Source: Phlebotomus papatasi
Taxonomy: Eukaryota; Arthropoda; Insecta; Diptera; Psychodidae
Reading direction: 5' to 3'
DNA: 64,000 nucleotides
Assembly: GCF_024763615.1 (NCBI RefSeq)
Contig: NC_077223.1
Coordinates: 7,006,001 to 7,070,000, forward strand
The first letter of the stretch is position 1. Each line of letters starts with the position of its first letter. A model generated the notes under the pieces. It was not told where the DNA came from. It worked only from the letters and a program-made list of their open reading frames with translations, and made no database searches. This document shows, one piece after another, positions 45,683-56,900 of the stretch. The translations under genes and the position numbers were made by a program.

Positions 45683-46496
45683 TGTCGACTTTTTAAAAGC
45701 ATTGTTGAATCATTTATTGCGACATTCTAAAAGGGATAAATTTCTTGATAAAGATCTATATTATCTACAAAAAGCGCAGCTACGGTTTAATTTTTTCAGA
45801 ATCCACAGTCGATAGTTTCGAAAATAAGTTATCATGTTACGTGTAAATCAAATTTTGATAAAAACCGAGCTCCCTTTAGTAGCTCAAAGTAGCCCTACTT
45901 CCGCGTATACGTAGCTTGTAAAATCTCAACTTGAAACCACTGCCCTGTAAACTTGACCACTTACGTGTTATTCGAGTCTTATTTTGAGCAATCGATATGA
46001 TTTCTAATGCATGAACTACTTGGCTTTACAAATGGTAATAGCAGAGAAAACACGTTTTTGAGATCGAAGCATGTGGCTTAGCATCTTTGATTTCTTAGTT
46101 GGCACGATTTTAATGAAAATTTTGATGTAAGATTAGATTTTAGGGACATAATGATCCATTATAAAAATTACTAAAATTGCTTGTAGTTTATCATTTTGAG
46201 ACCTTCGATTACTGCTCTTCACATCAAGTATGAAACCCGTAAAGGTACTGAAATGTTAATGAAAATAAAACATTTATAAGCTAAATTTAACATTTTGTCA
46301 CCTATACACTTACTTTACTTTGGATTTAGACAGATATATTTATTCTGGTTTCAAAGTCTACCGACGTCTTGTTAATGTCCAAGCTCCAGAGAAAAACTAT
46401 GGAAAAAGGTCTTTCTCAGGTTGTATATGCCAGTTATGTAAGAACATCTTCGACTTTGATATTGTTTAATATATTTCTTTTATTCCGTTATAGTTA
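45683..46496. other. intergenic DNA, nothing recognised
   Basis: No supported exon, RNA gene or bounded repeat. Confidence 0.35.
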
Positions 46497-46505
46497 GTTT
46501 TATAT

Positions 46506-46770
46506 GGCATTGAATAAATGAGCAGTAAAAAGTTAAGATTGATCAGTAACAAAAAATTTGAAACAGTGATATTATCGTCCAAATTTTGGCAAAGGGAAAA
46601 TAAAGGGGTTTTTCACTTTATATGGAACTATTTTAAATGTTAAATATATAAATTAGGCCCATTTTTGTAGAGATTTAATTTTTTTACTGACCATAATTAG
46701 ATATTTTACTGCTCACTTTTAATTTTTAACTGCCCAATTAGAATTTTTTACTGCTCGTTTGTTTTTTGCC
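46506..46770. mobile_element. foldback element FB2, short copy with 9-bp duplication
   Basis: It starts GGCATTGAATAAATGAGCAG and ends GCTCGTTTGTTTTTTGCC. GTTTTATAT flanks both sides (46497-46505, 46771-46779). Only two or three array words remain in each arm around a non-array centre of about 180 bp. The terminal sequence is nearly identical to the 1064-bp and 3001-bp copies, so the ends rather than the arrays define the family. Confidence 0.9.
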
Positions 46771-47246
46771 GTTTTATATTTACGTTCAATATTTATATGT
46801 TTAATTGGCCTAGTCTCTGAATATTTTACTAGTCTAGTCCTTTTCCCAGTAAAAATCATATTAAGTCTCAGCTTATCGCTTTATAATATTTCTTTAAAAA
46901 AAAACAAGATTTGCTGCTCAATATGAATTAGATCATGTGATATCAATTTTTTTTTAAATAGTGAACTCTGAAACGTTTATACAATTTTGTCCGTCACTGT
47001 AAATATCTATCTCAAAATGTACCAAATATAGGAAAGTAAAGGAAAAAGCTTCTGGGTAAAAATCTCTTAACGTAATGTTAGTATCAGCACAGTCTAAAAA
47101 AGAACAGTCAAATAATGCGAGTATTTGGTCATGATGTGCATAGATTACCCGTATTTAGACATAAACCTTTGGAGTGTGTCTAAATAAATTTGCGTAAGAA
47201 ATTCATTCATAAAAATTAAGTATCGTAAATGAAAAACCCACCCCTC

Positions 47247-47550
47247 GTGTATATTTTTCCCCGTCGCTCCAATAGAAAAATGCAAAAAGTTGTCTCAGCG
47301 TGCCTTTCAGCCACACCATGCAACGAAACATTAACTGCGCGCGATACTTTTTCTCTCCATCACTCCTGCGAGTTCAAAGCGGGAGATCGAAAGAGGAGAG
47401 AAAAATACTCTGGCGCGCGCAGTTCACACAGACAACACATACACTTAAATCAAATTCCGCCGCTCAAGTTTACTCGCTCGCACTCGCAAGTATCAAACGG
47501 CAGTGCGAAAGGAAAAAATATACACTCTCACCACTCACACAATACATCTT
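47247..47550. repeat. 304-bp segment duplicated inverted at 56597-56900
   Basis: It is nearly identical to the inverse of 56597-56900, with only a few differences over its length. It is less AT-rich than the surroundings, with words such as ACTGCGCGCGATAC and CTCGCTCGCACTCGC. Homology stops abruptly at both edges. A 73-codon frame is shared by both copies but resembles no protein I know. Confidence 0.8.
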
Positions 47551-49025
47551 TTTCCGCATGTTTCCACCGCATTGCCTTGGCTAGGGGCAAACAAAGCTAA
47601 AATTATAAAGATTCTCAAGCGTTCCAATACCACAAATGGTTTTATAATATTAATAATTAAAATAAGAATAATTTAGAAATGGATATTATTATAAATGAAA
47701 TAAATAACACGTCAATTCGCCTAAAAGAAATTGAATGAATATTTTCAAAGTGATTTTACAGAATATCGGCTAAAAGAAGAAAAAACGAAATCAAAATGAT
47801 ACATATTCTTCAACTTTAATCTTTCAAGGACTATTGGATAACCGGTGTCCCATAAAGAAAATAATTTTTCCTGACCACCTAAAGTTATTTTTTTTAGGTT
47901 TATACGTAATTGCAAAAGGCATTGAATAAACGAGCAGTAAAATAAAAAGTCAAAATTGGTCAGCAAAAAATTCGAAATGATCAGTAAAAAATAAAAAAAT
48001 GGTCAGTAAAAAACAAAAAAAGAGCAGCAAAAAGTTTAAAAAGATCAGTAAAAAATTAAAAAAGAGCAGTACTTTATTAAAACGGTCAGTAAAAAATGAA
48101 AAGTGGTCAGCAAAAAATTAAACATGATCAGTAAAAAGTAAAAGATGATCAGTAAAAAACAAAATATGGTCAGTAAAAAATTAAAAATGAGCAGTAAAAA
48201 ATAAAATTTGATCAGTAGAAAATCTAAAGTGGTCAGCAAAAAATAAAAAGTGGTCAGTAAAAAATAAAAATTGGTCAGCAAAAAAATTAAAAGTGATCAG
48301 CAAAAAATTAAAAGTGATCAGTGAAAAATAAAATATGGTCAGTAAAAAATTAAAAATGAGCAGTAAAAAATTAAAAATGATCAGTAAAAAATAAAATTTG
48401 ATCAGTAGGAAATCAAAAGTGGTCAGCAAAAAATTAAAAGTGGTTAGTAAAAAATAAAAAGTGAGCGGGAAAAAATTAAAAGTGATCAGTGAAAAGTAAA
48501 ATATGGTCAGTAAAAAATTTAAAATTGAGCAGTAAAAAATAAAATTTGATCAGTAGAAAATAAAATGTTATCAATAGAAAATAAAAAGTGGTCTGTAAAA
48601 AATTAAAAATGATCAGTAAAAAATAAAATTTGATCAGTAAAAAATAAAAAGTGACCAGTAAAAAATAAAAAGTGGTCAGTTAAAAATTTAAAATGGGCAG
48701 TAGAAAATAAAATTTGATTAGTATAAAATGAAGTGGTCAGTAAAAAGTTCAATAAAATACAAGAAATTTAAAATTGAAAATCAACAAGAAATTGAAAATA
48801 TTCAATACAGTAAAAAACTGGTCAGCAAAAATTAAAAATGTGCAGTTAAAAATATAATGTGGTCAGAAAAAATAAAAAATGGACAATAAAAAATATAAAG
48901 TGGTCAGTAAAAAATTAAGAATGAGCAGTATTTTTTTTCATTTTCAAGTGAAATTTCGCACATCTCGAGCCTAAAGGAGACTTTAATAGGGTGTAAATTA
49001 TGAGGCCTGTATCTCTCATAGTTTC

Positions 49026-49700
49026 CAAGGGTTTGCGGAATCTTTTTTTCCATTTTGTTTTTTCCAATTTGTCTTTGGAATCTTTTTCTTCGGTAACCCT
49101 TCTTTTTTGGAAACTTTGTCTATGGAAATCTTGTCTTTTATATATTTTAAACAAATATTATTTTATTAAATAAAATAATGATATTACAATGGTGTTCTTT
49201 GAAGTTTTTAGTTTCGTCCTTCAGGGCAAAGGGAAATTTTCTGTGTTTTGGGAAATTTTTAGTTTCGTCTTTTGGGGCAAAGGGAAATTTTGTTTTGGCA
49301 AATTTTAAGTTTCGTCATTTTGGGCAAATGGAAATTTTCTGTATTTTGGGAACTTACCAGTATTGTCTGTCGGGGCAAAATGAAGTTTTCTGTTTTTGGG
49401 AGGTTTTTAGTTTCGTACTTTGGGGCAAAGGGAAATTCTCTATGGTTTGGGAAGTTTTTAGTTTCGTCCTTTGGGGCAAATGGAAATTTTTTGAGAAAAA
49501 AGAAATTTTTGGAAAGGTATAAAATATACTTGTGCAAAATGTGTTACAGACAAAATTTATGAAAATTGTGAAAAATGTATGAAAGAGAAGATTTCCAAAG
49601 ACAAAGTTTTTAAAAACAAAAGTTACCGAAGACAAAGATTTCAAAGAAAAAACCGGGAAAAACAAAAGTATAAAAAACAAAATGGAAAAGACCAAGATTC
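49026..49700. repeat. inner inverted arms of FB3
   Basis: Sequences at 49026-49140 and 49588-49700 pair imperfectly; key words are CTTCGGTAACC with GTTACCGAAG, and TTTGTCTTTGGAATC with GATTTCCAAAGACAAAG. Their centre coincides within about 60 bp with the centre of the whole element, so the element is a hairpin within a hairpin. Confidence 0.6.
49201..49497. repeat. six tandem ~50-bp repeats in FB3 loop
   Basis: Units of 46-51 bp contain TTTTTAGTTTCGTC, GGGGCAAAGGGAAATTTTC and TTTTGG, with six copies in direct order. The open frame through them is a consequence of a unit length close to a multiple of three and is not taken as a gene. Confidence 0.75.
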
Positions 49701-50927
49701 CCGATCCCGAAGGAAATGCACCTCTATAAGCTGATTTAGGATTATTACTAGCTTAATTCTTCGCTGACCAATTTATATTTTTTACTGACCAATTTTAATT
49801 TTTTACTGACCAATTTAAATTTTTTACTGACCACTCTTAATTTTTTACTGCTCTTTTAATTTTTTGCTGACCACATTTCATTTTTTACTGACCACTTTTA
49901 ATTTTTTACTGGTCACATTTAATTTTTTATTGTTTACTTTTAATTTTTTACTGACCAATTTTTATTTTCTAGTGACCACTTTTGATTTTCTACTGATCAA
50001 ATTTTATTTTTTACTGCTCATTTTTAATTTGTTTACTGGCCATATTTTATTTTTTACTGGTCACTTTTAATTTTTTGCTGATCACTTTTTATTTTTTACT
50101 GACCACTTTTTATTTTTTGCTGATCACTTAATTTTTTACTGACCACTTTTAATTTTTTACTGACCACTTTTAATTTTTTACCTACCAATTTTGATTTTTT
50201 ACTGCTCGTTTTTTATTTTTTACTGACCATATTTTATTTTTCACTGATCACTTTTAATTTTTTACTGACCACTTTTAATTTTTTGCTGGCCACTTTTTAT
50301 TTTTTTGCTGACCACTTGTGATTTTCTACTGATCAAATTTTATTTTTTACTGCTCATTTTTTATTTTTTACTGCTCATTTTTAATTTTATACTGACCATA
50401 TTTTATTTTTCACTGATCAATTTTAATTTTTTACTGACCTCATTTAATTTTTTGCTGACCATTTTTTATTTTTTACTGCTTTTTAATTTTTCACTGACCA
50501 CTTTTTAATATTTCACTGATCGATACGAATATTTCTACTGATCATTTTTAATTTTTTGCTGACCACTTTATTTTTTACTGCTCATTTTTAATTTTTTACT
50601 GCTTTTTTATTTTTTTTGCTGCTCATTTTTAATTTTTTGCTGATCAACTCGAATATTTTTACTGCTCATTTTTAATTTTTTACTGACCATATTTTCTTTT
50701 TACTAACCATTTTTAATTTTTTGCTGATTAATTTTTAATTTTTTACTGATCAACTCGAATATATCTAACTACTGATCAATTCGAAGTTTTTACTGACCAA
50801 ATTTAACTTTTTACTGACAAAATTGAAACTTTTTGCTGATTATTTCGAATTATTTGCTGATCAAATTTGATTTTCTGCTGACCACTTTTGACTTTTTACT
50901 GACCATTTGTTTTTTGCCATTGCAAAA

Positions 50928-51530
50928 TAGAAGGTTGAAGGCGTTGAAGGAATCTAGGATATTTTTTGCAAGTCTCCAGCGTTTTGCTATATTAGTAAAT
51001 TTTTAAGCTCAAAATGACGAATTTTTAAATTCTCATAATGAAAACTAATTTTAATTATTTATTATACTTCCAATTTTTTTAAGCAAATCTGTTTTGGAAA
51101 ATTAACTACAATACTCAAGCATACTATTTTCCATTATAGTGAAAATTATAAATTCTTTCACAGAAAAAATTTTGAGTTAAGAAAAATTTAAGAAACGTGG
51201 TTTTGAATCTAAACTACCAGAATTTAAAACTATTTTCTCTTATAATTAAGAAATTATGTGCTTGAATTTTTCTTATAGAGTATGATAGTGATGATAGTAT
51301 AAAAGTAAGAATAATTAGTGGATGACTTTCGGCCAATAGGTTGATATAGCAACAATTGAAACACGGATATGACCTTTGGCTTCTTCTCCTTTACTTTCTC
51401 GACATTGACGTTTCGGAGGGGTTTTCCTCCTTCATCAGGTATGGAAATGATTGGGAAAGAACTTGTCACAAAGGATTTTGTTACATTTACAAGAGAGGTT
51501 CTCGGACACATTACTGAATTAATTTGCACA
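50928..51530. other. AT-rich DNA, nothing recognised
   Basis: No exon or bounded repeat is supported. Confidence 0.35.
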
Positions 51531-51541
51531 TTACCTAATTT

Positions 51542-51852
51542 TGGCATGCCAAATTCAATGATGATAATAGAAAACTTCGGAAAAACTCGTATCCCCCGCT
51601 ATAGGGGGTGAAGTTGGGGTTCAAAATTCATAATCTTGACCCTAGCAGATAGAAGGTTGGAAATAGCACCATGGGGTCTTCGGGTGATCCCCCTATATGT
51701 TGATTTTGGAAATCTAACTGTGACTTTCATTTTCCCTCCTCCCCTTCTCTTCTCTTTAAAAAAAAACGTGTTTTTTGGTTTCGAAAACTACTCATCCGAT
51801 AGTTTTCATTGTCACATATGTTTTAGACGTTGTCCAGACGGATATTTCGTAT
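51542..51852. repeat. left copy of a ~300-bp inverted pair
   Basis: From GGCATGCC through CCCCCGCTATAGGGGGTGAA to GACGTTGTCC it matches the inverse of 55135-55421 at roughly 90 percent by eye. Together with its partner it encloses the pogo-like MITE and the palindromic array. Confidence 0.7.
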
Positions 51853-52036
51853 ATACATACCAATGACCTTGAAACATTTCTTCATGTAATTTTTCAAAGT
51901 CAAATGTATTACGCCTCAAATTTTCATCTTTTTCAATCAATTTTATCAAAGTATGATTTTGTAATACTAATTTATTGATTAATTAACAATTTAAGCCACT
52001 TTAATGCCGTTACCACGTTTTTGATATTTATATATA

Positions 52037-52362
52037 CAGTGCCCGCACTCTAATACGGATCGGCGTAATCCGGACGAGTTATCGAGGGTTACATTTAAAA
52101 TAATTTTGAAGTCATGTATGCATGAAAATGTAGCAATTAAAATGAATTATCCTGTGATGTCTTTGTTTAATAAATGAAGTATAATAACATAGAATTCTCT
52201 AATTAAGTCTTTTTAATCTTCCTTAAAACTTTTATTCTAATTCTACAAAAAACTTGTATCATATTTTCGAGACGTTGAACAAATTAAAAAAAACCATCCG
52301 GATTACGAAGCGGATTTCTGTCATATTGTCTCCCAATCATCCGGATTACAAAGCGGGCACTG
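52037..52362. mobile_element. pogo/Tc1-like 326-bp MITE
   Basis: The ends CAGTGCCCGC and GCGGGCACTG are exact inverses flanked by TA on both sides (52035-52036, 52363-52364). AATCCGGA recurs in the subterminal regions. CAGT-starting termini with TA duplication fit the pogo/Tigger branch of Tc1-mariner. It is non-coding. Confidence 0.75.
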
Positions 52363-52699
52363 TACTTCAATTCCAAATATTATAAAAATACTTTATGTCT
52401 ACCAATTTCTGATATTGGGCATTGACTGTTTTCCTGAAGTAAGACATTATGGTAATGAAATTTTTATGAAATTTATGAAATTTATTAAACTTTACGAAAC
52501 TTACGAAAACTTACTGAATAATGTTTTAATGACTGCTGATTAATAATCTTAAATTTATAACAAGGATTGTAGTTAATAATGATTATTGTATTGAATTTCA
52601 AGTAAATAAAAACCTATATACTATCATGAACAAAAAATCCTATTTTATGGAAGGAATATTTTTAAAATTAAATATTTTAAAGTCATACTAGACATCTTT

Positions 52700-54110
52700 A
52701 GAAAAACTACGCAGATCAATCACAAAACGGTAAAAAGTATATTTAAAACATGCACAGTTCAAGCATAAAACGATTAACCCTGTGGTACAAATAGCTCAAG
52801 TATAAAATTTGTAAAAAAAAACGCTAAAAATACGCTCTGCTCAATCATAAAACAGTAAATGCGTTTAAAATCACGCACAACTCCATCGCAAAACGGTAAT
52901 GTGCTTAAAATCACGCAAAACTCTATCTCAAAACGTTAAATTCGCTTAAAATCTGCACAGCTGAATCACAAAACATTAATATGCTTAAAATCACGCACAA
53001 TTCCATTATAAAACGAATAATGCGCATAAAATCACCCATAGCTTAAACGTAAAACGGTAAATGCGCTTAAAATCACACACTGGTGAATCATAAAACGGTA
53101 AATGTGCTTAAAATCACGCACAGCTGAATCATGAAACGGTAAATACGCTTAAAATCACGAGCTTGATCATAAAACAGTAAATTCGCTTAAAATCACGCAC
53201 AGCTGAATGATAAGACGGTAAATGTGCTTAAAATCACGCACATCTTGATCATGAAACGGTAAATACGCTTAAAATTACACACAGATCAATCATAAAACAG
53301 TTAAGAATGCGCTTTTTTATGCGCAATCCCAAGCGTTTCGTGATTGATCTGTATGTAATGACAAGTACATTAAAAAGTACCGTTTTATGATTAAGCTGTG
53401 CGTGATTGTAATATTTTTAATTAAACCTTTTTAATATTGAGCTATGCATGATTTTAAGCGCATTTACGGTTTTATGATTCAACTGTTCGTGATTTTAAGC
53501 GTATTTACCATTTTATGATTCAGCTGTGCGTGATTTTAAGCACATTTACCGTTTTATGATTCAGCAGTGCGTAATTTTAAGCGCATATACCTTTTTATTA
53601 TTGAGCTATGCATGATTTTAAGCGCATTTACCGTTTTATGATTCAACTGTTCGTGATTTTAAGCGTATTTACCATTTTATGATTCAGCTGTGCGTGATTT
53701 TAAGCACATTTACCGTTTTATGATTCAGCAGTGCGTAATTTTAAGCGCATATACCTTTTTATTATTGAGCTATGCATGATTTTAAGCGCATTTACCGTTT
53801 TATGATTCAGCTGTGCGTGATTTTAAGCGTATTTACCGTTTTATAATGGTGTTGTGCGTGATTTCAAGCGCATTTATTCCTTTATGATTCAGCTGTGCGT
53901 GATTTTAAGCGTATTTACCGTTTTGTCATAGAGCTATGCGTGGTTTTAAGCGCATTCACCGTTTTATGATTCAGTTGTTCGTAATTTTAAGTGTATTTAC
54001 CGTTTTATAATGGTGTTGTGCGTGATTTCAAGCGCATTTATCGTTTTATGATTCAGCTGTGCGTGATTTTAAGCGCCATTACCGTTTTATGATTCAGCAA
54101 TGCGTAATCT
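52700..54110. repeat. palindromic array of ~41-bp units
   Basis: The first part (about 52700-53310) repeats CACAGCTGAATCATAAAACG then GGTAAATGCGCTTAAAATCA in one direction, about 14 times. The second part (about 53330-54110) is the same unit inverted, about 19 times. A block of four units (about 164 bp) is itself duplicated at 53443-53607 and 53607-53771, showing recent expansion. Outer termini and target duplication could not be placed. Confidence 0.8.
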
Positions 54111-54699
54111 TATGCGCTCGATAACCAAAAGGTCACAATTAAATTTCGTGGGAATGCTCTATAATCTCTGACACGTAGTGTGATGTCATCATACCGTAAA
54201 TTCTTTGCTACCAATCTTCTTTTGCCAACACTGTTTCTTTTTTCTTAAGTAGTGCGTGTTTTATACTAATTCTGGAGCATTTTCATTAATGTTTGAGGAA
54301 TTCTATTCAATCCAGCTGAGTTTTTTTACACTTTAAAGTACCAGAGGCTTTATATTGTTTAAACATAGTTTTTGTTTGGTAATTGTTTCAAAATAAGACA
54401 TTCTTTTACTAAACCTGATGCGAAGCTAGAGAAGTACGAGAAAAAAATCCCTAGACTCGTTTTTCTATTTTTACGATTATTCCGGTTGCCGCATAGCTGC
54501 AATTCTATTGGAGTGATAGCGACAGAGAAGAAAAAGTAAGATCACACCGATACACATTCGGCTGTTCAATTTTCTTTACTACATAGGTTATGGAAAATTT
54601 TATCTGATACATTTTACAATGTTAGGTGAGATTTTTAATAATCTCACCTACTATCTACTTTCGGCTCCACTGTCTATGGGGTTTGAACATATAAAAAAA

Positions 54700-54930
54700 A
54701 ATGCCAGGTATAGTCACCATGTGGTTGAACTCAGAACTGATCATTTCTGTTAGAAAAATCAAGAAAAAGCAGAAGAATTTCCTGTCTAAAACAATTTTGG
54801 TGATGGTCATCATGTGGATGGACCTAGAATCCGAACAGTTCTGGAAGAAAAGTCAGGAGAAGCAAAAGAATGTTCTGTCCAGAACAATTCTGGGGATAGT
54901 CATCATGTGGATAAAGAAGATCTGAATTTT
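54700..54930. repeat. ~92-bp tandem repeat, 2.5 copies
   Basis: ATAGTCACCATGTGG, ATGGTCATCATGTGG and ATAGTCATCATGTGG start successive units at about 54712, 54804 and 54896. AGCAGAAGAATTTCCTGTC and AGCAAAAGAATGTTCTGTC mark their interiors. Confidence 0.65.
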
Positions 54931-55134
54931 AGAAAAATTATGAAAATGTTGTATTATCTTAAAAAATCAGAAATCGCTTTTCGATTCAAAATTGAACTCA
55001 GTTACAGTCTGAGAAATTCGTGTTAAATGGTTTTTTTACTGCCCAATTTTATGTAGCCGCTTTTTGCTGTCTAAATTTCTGGGGAGGTGTTTTGATGTCA
55101 CCACTGGACATACAGGGCTTTTGCTATGAATGAC

Positions 55135-55421
55135 TCATATATCCGTCAGGACAACGTCGAAAGCATGTGACAATGAAAACTATTTGATAAGTAGTTTTCG
55201 AAACCGAAAAACACGTTTTTTAAGAGAAGAGAACGGGTGGAGGGAAAATGAAAGTCACAGTTAGATTTCCAAAATCAACATATAGGGGGATCACTCGAAG
55301 ACCCCATGGTTCTATTTCCAACCTTCTGTCTGCTATGGCCAAAATAATAAATTTTGAACCCCAACTTCACCCCCTATAGCGGGGGATACGAGTTTTTTCG
55401 GAGTTTTTTACTATCATCATT
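55135..55421. repeat. right copy of the ~300-bp inverted pair
   Basis: It is the inverse of 51566-51852. Its continuation into the GGCATGCC word is interrupted by the LINE fragment at 55422-56226 and resumes at about 56230, so the LINE piece inserted into this arm after the pair formed. Confidence 0.65.
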
Positions 55422-56226
55422 GAGCCCTCTAATTCCCTTCAGACTTTTCGACTTATGATGACTTATGATATGGGTTGATTTTGAATCCTAAAAAGTCTCA
55501 AACTATTGTAATTTCTAAAAAAGGAGTTTCCCTTTATTTCTATCCATTACACCTTTATGGTGAAATTATTCCTTTTTCTGATCAGGTGGAAAATATGGGC
55601 ATAATCTTCAATGCAACTCTCTAATGGTCTGATCAGGCCATATCTATTTGCCGAAAGATCAACTATTCTCTGTATACCCTTAGAGCTTCCGGGACATCAC
55701 GCCCTATAACACTCGTTTGATTCTCGAGCCAGCGCTTCATCTTCCTTTTTTAATTACGGAGCAGAGCTATTTTTACGACGGATAGTGACACAATTCTTCG
55801 GCTGACGGTTTCCTTTAATGATTGAGTCAGGTATATTTGCGGCATAAACCGCCGGGATCACATCCCTTTTGGAAATGAGAGCTGTACTGTTTCTGTTTCA
55901 TCTATTGATTTCTGGATGTCCCGAGTACCTGCCGAGTCTTCTGGTTAAGGGCGTCACTGCTTTTAATAGTGTCCCGAATGACAGGCGCTCTTCTGCAGCT
56001 GCCATTCGAAATTTTTTCCAAGACGAAGCCAAAGGAGCTTAGGAATTTTTCTTTACTTTCTTTTTCTTTTATTTTTCTTTACATTTTCTTTTCATTCGTA
56101 CCTTAATTTAAACTCCTGAATTTGTTAATTTCTTTTTTTTCTCATTTTTTTTCTTTTTTTTCTTTCACAATTGTAAAAGGGATGATCCTATTTTTGTGAA
56201 TAAATATATTATTATTATTATTATTA
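55422..56226 (+). pseudogene. 5'-truncated, decayed LINE tail
   Basis: The plus strand reads LILNPKKSQTIVIS, then FSDQVENMGIIFNATL, a stop, WSDQAISICRKINYSLYTLR and further broken pieces. This is the reverse-transcriptase C-terminal region of a CR1/L2-like element with several stops. It ends in a T-rich stretch, AATAAAT and a (TTA)n tail at about 56204-56224, as expected for a LINE 3' end. It is not the same element as the intact one at 17.8-22.9 kb. Confidence 0.7.
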
Positions 56227-56596
56227 ACTTGGCATGCCAAAATTATTATTTAATTATTTATTTATTTACTTTATTGAATTATTTTTAATCGGTTACTTTT
56301 CCCTTTCCCTTTTACCATGTATTTTTTTTACTTTTGTATTATCTGTTTGCTTATCCAGTATATAATAATTCTAATACGAAAATTACACTACAAGAAACCA
56401 AATGATATAATTTCTCTAACATTTTCACCATTTTCAGCACTATTTAGACTGGTTCTAAAAGCTTTACATATTAGATGGGTTTTATTTTTATTCAATTCAA
56501 TTAAGATTTAAGTGAGAAAGATAAAAATTTTGAGGTATTAGAAAATCAATGGATTACATTATTTTTCTTCCACACTGTAGAGATCGAGCAATTCAC

Positions 56597-56900
56597 AAGA
56601 TGTACTGTGTGAGTGGTGAGAGTGTTATTTTTTCCTTTCGCACTGCCGTTTGATACTTGCGAGTGCGAGCGAGTAAACTTGAGCGGCGGAATTTGATTTA
56701 AGTGTATGTGTTGTCTGTGTGAACTGCGCGCGCCAGAGTATTTTTCTCTCCTCTTTCGATCTCCCGCTTTGAACTCGCAGGAGTGATGGAGAGAAAAAGT
56801 ATCGCGCGCAGTTAATGTTTCGTTGCATGGTGTGGCTGAAAGGCACGCTGAGACAACTTATTGCATTTTTCTATTGGAGCGACGGAGAAAAATATACATG
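56597..56900. repeat. inverted partner of 47247-47550
   Basis: This is the inverse of the left copy with only a handful of differences. The boundaries are sharp: homology ends at AAGATGTA on one side and ATATACATG on the other. Confidence 0.8.

Larger units (their letters stand above)
47918..50918. mobile_element. foldback element FB3, 3.0 kb, 9-bp duplication
   Basis: It starts GGCATTGAATAAACGAGCAG and ends GACCATTTGTTTTTTGCC; ATTGCAAAA flanks both sides (47909-47917, 50919-50927). The left arm (to about 48930) is some 50 copies of a roughly 20-bp word such as GGTCAGTAAAAAATTAAAA, with GATCAG, GGTCAG and GAGCAG variants mixed. The right arm (from about 49750) is the inverse array. The 0.8-kb middle has its own inverted arms and a direct-repeat core. 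No transposase frame is seen, so it would be non-autonomous unless the middle is a relic. Confidence 0.92.

Noticed and set aside
47229..47600. 123- and 94-codon overlapping frames, one repeated at 56625-56846
   Set aside because: They are shared only because the DNA of the two 304-bp copies is nearly identical. No residue pattern or motif suggests a protein.
49178..49522. 114-codon frame with repeated FSFVLWGK-like residues
   Set aside because: It follows the ~50-bp tandem repeat inside FB3; no protein family resemblance.
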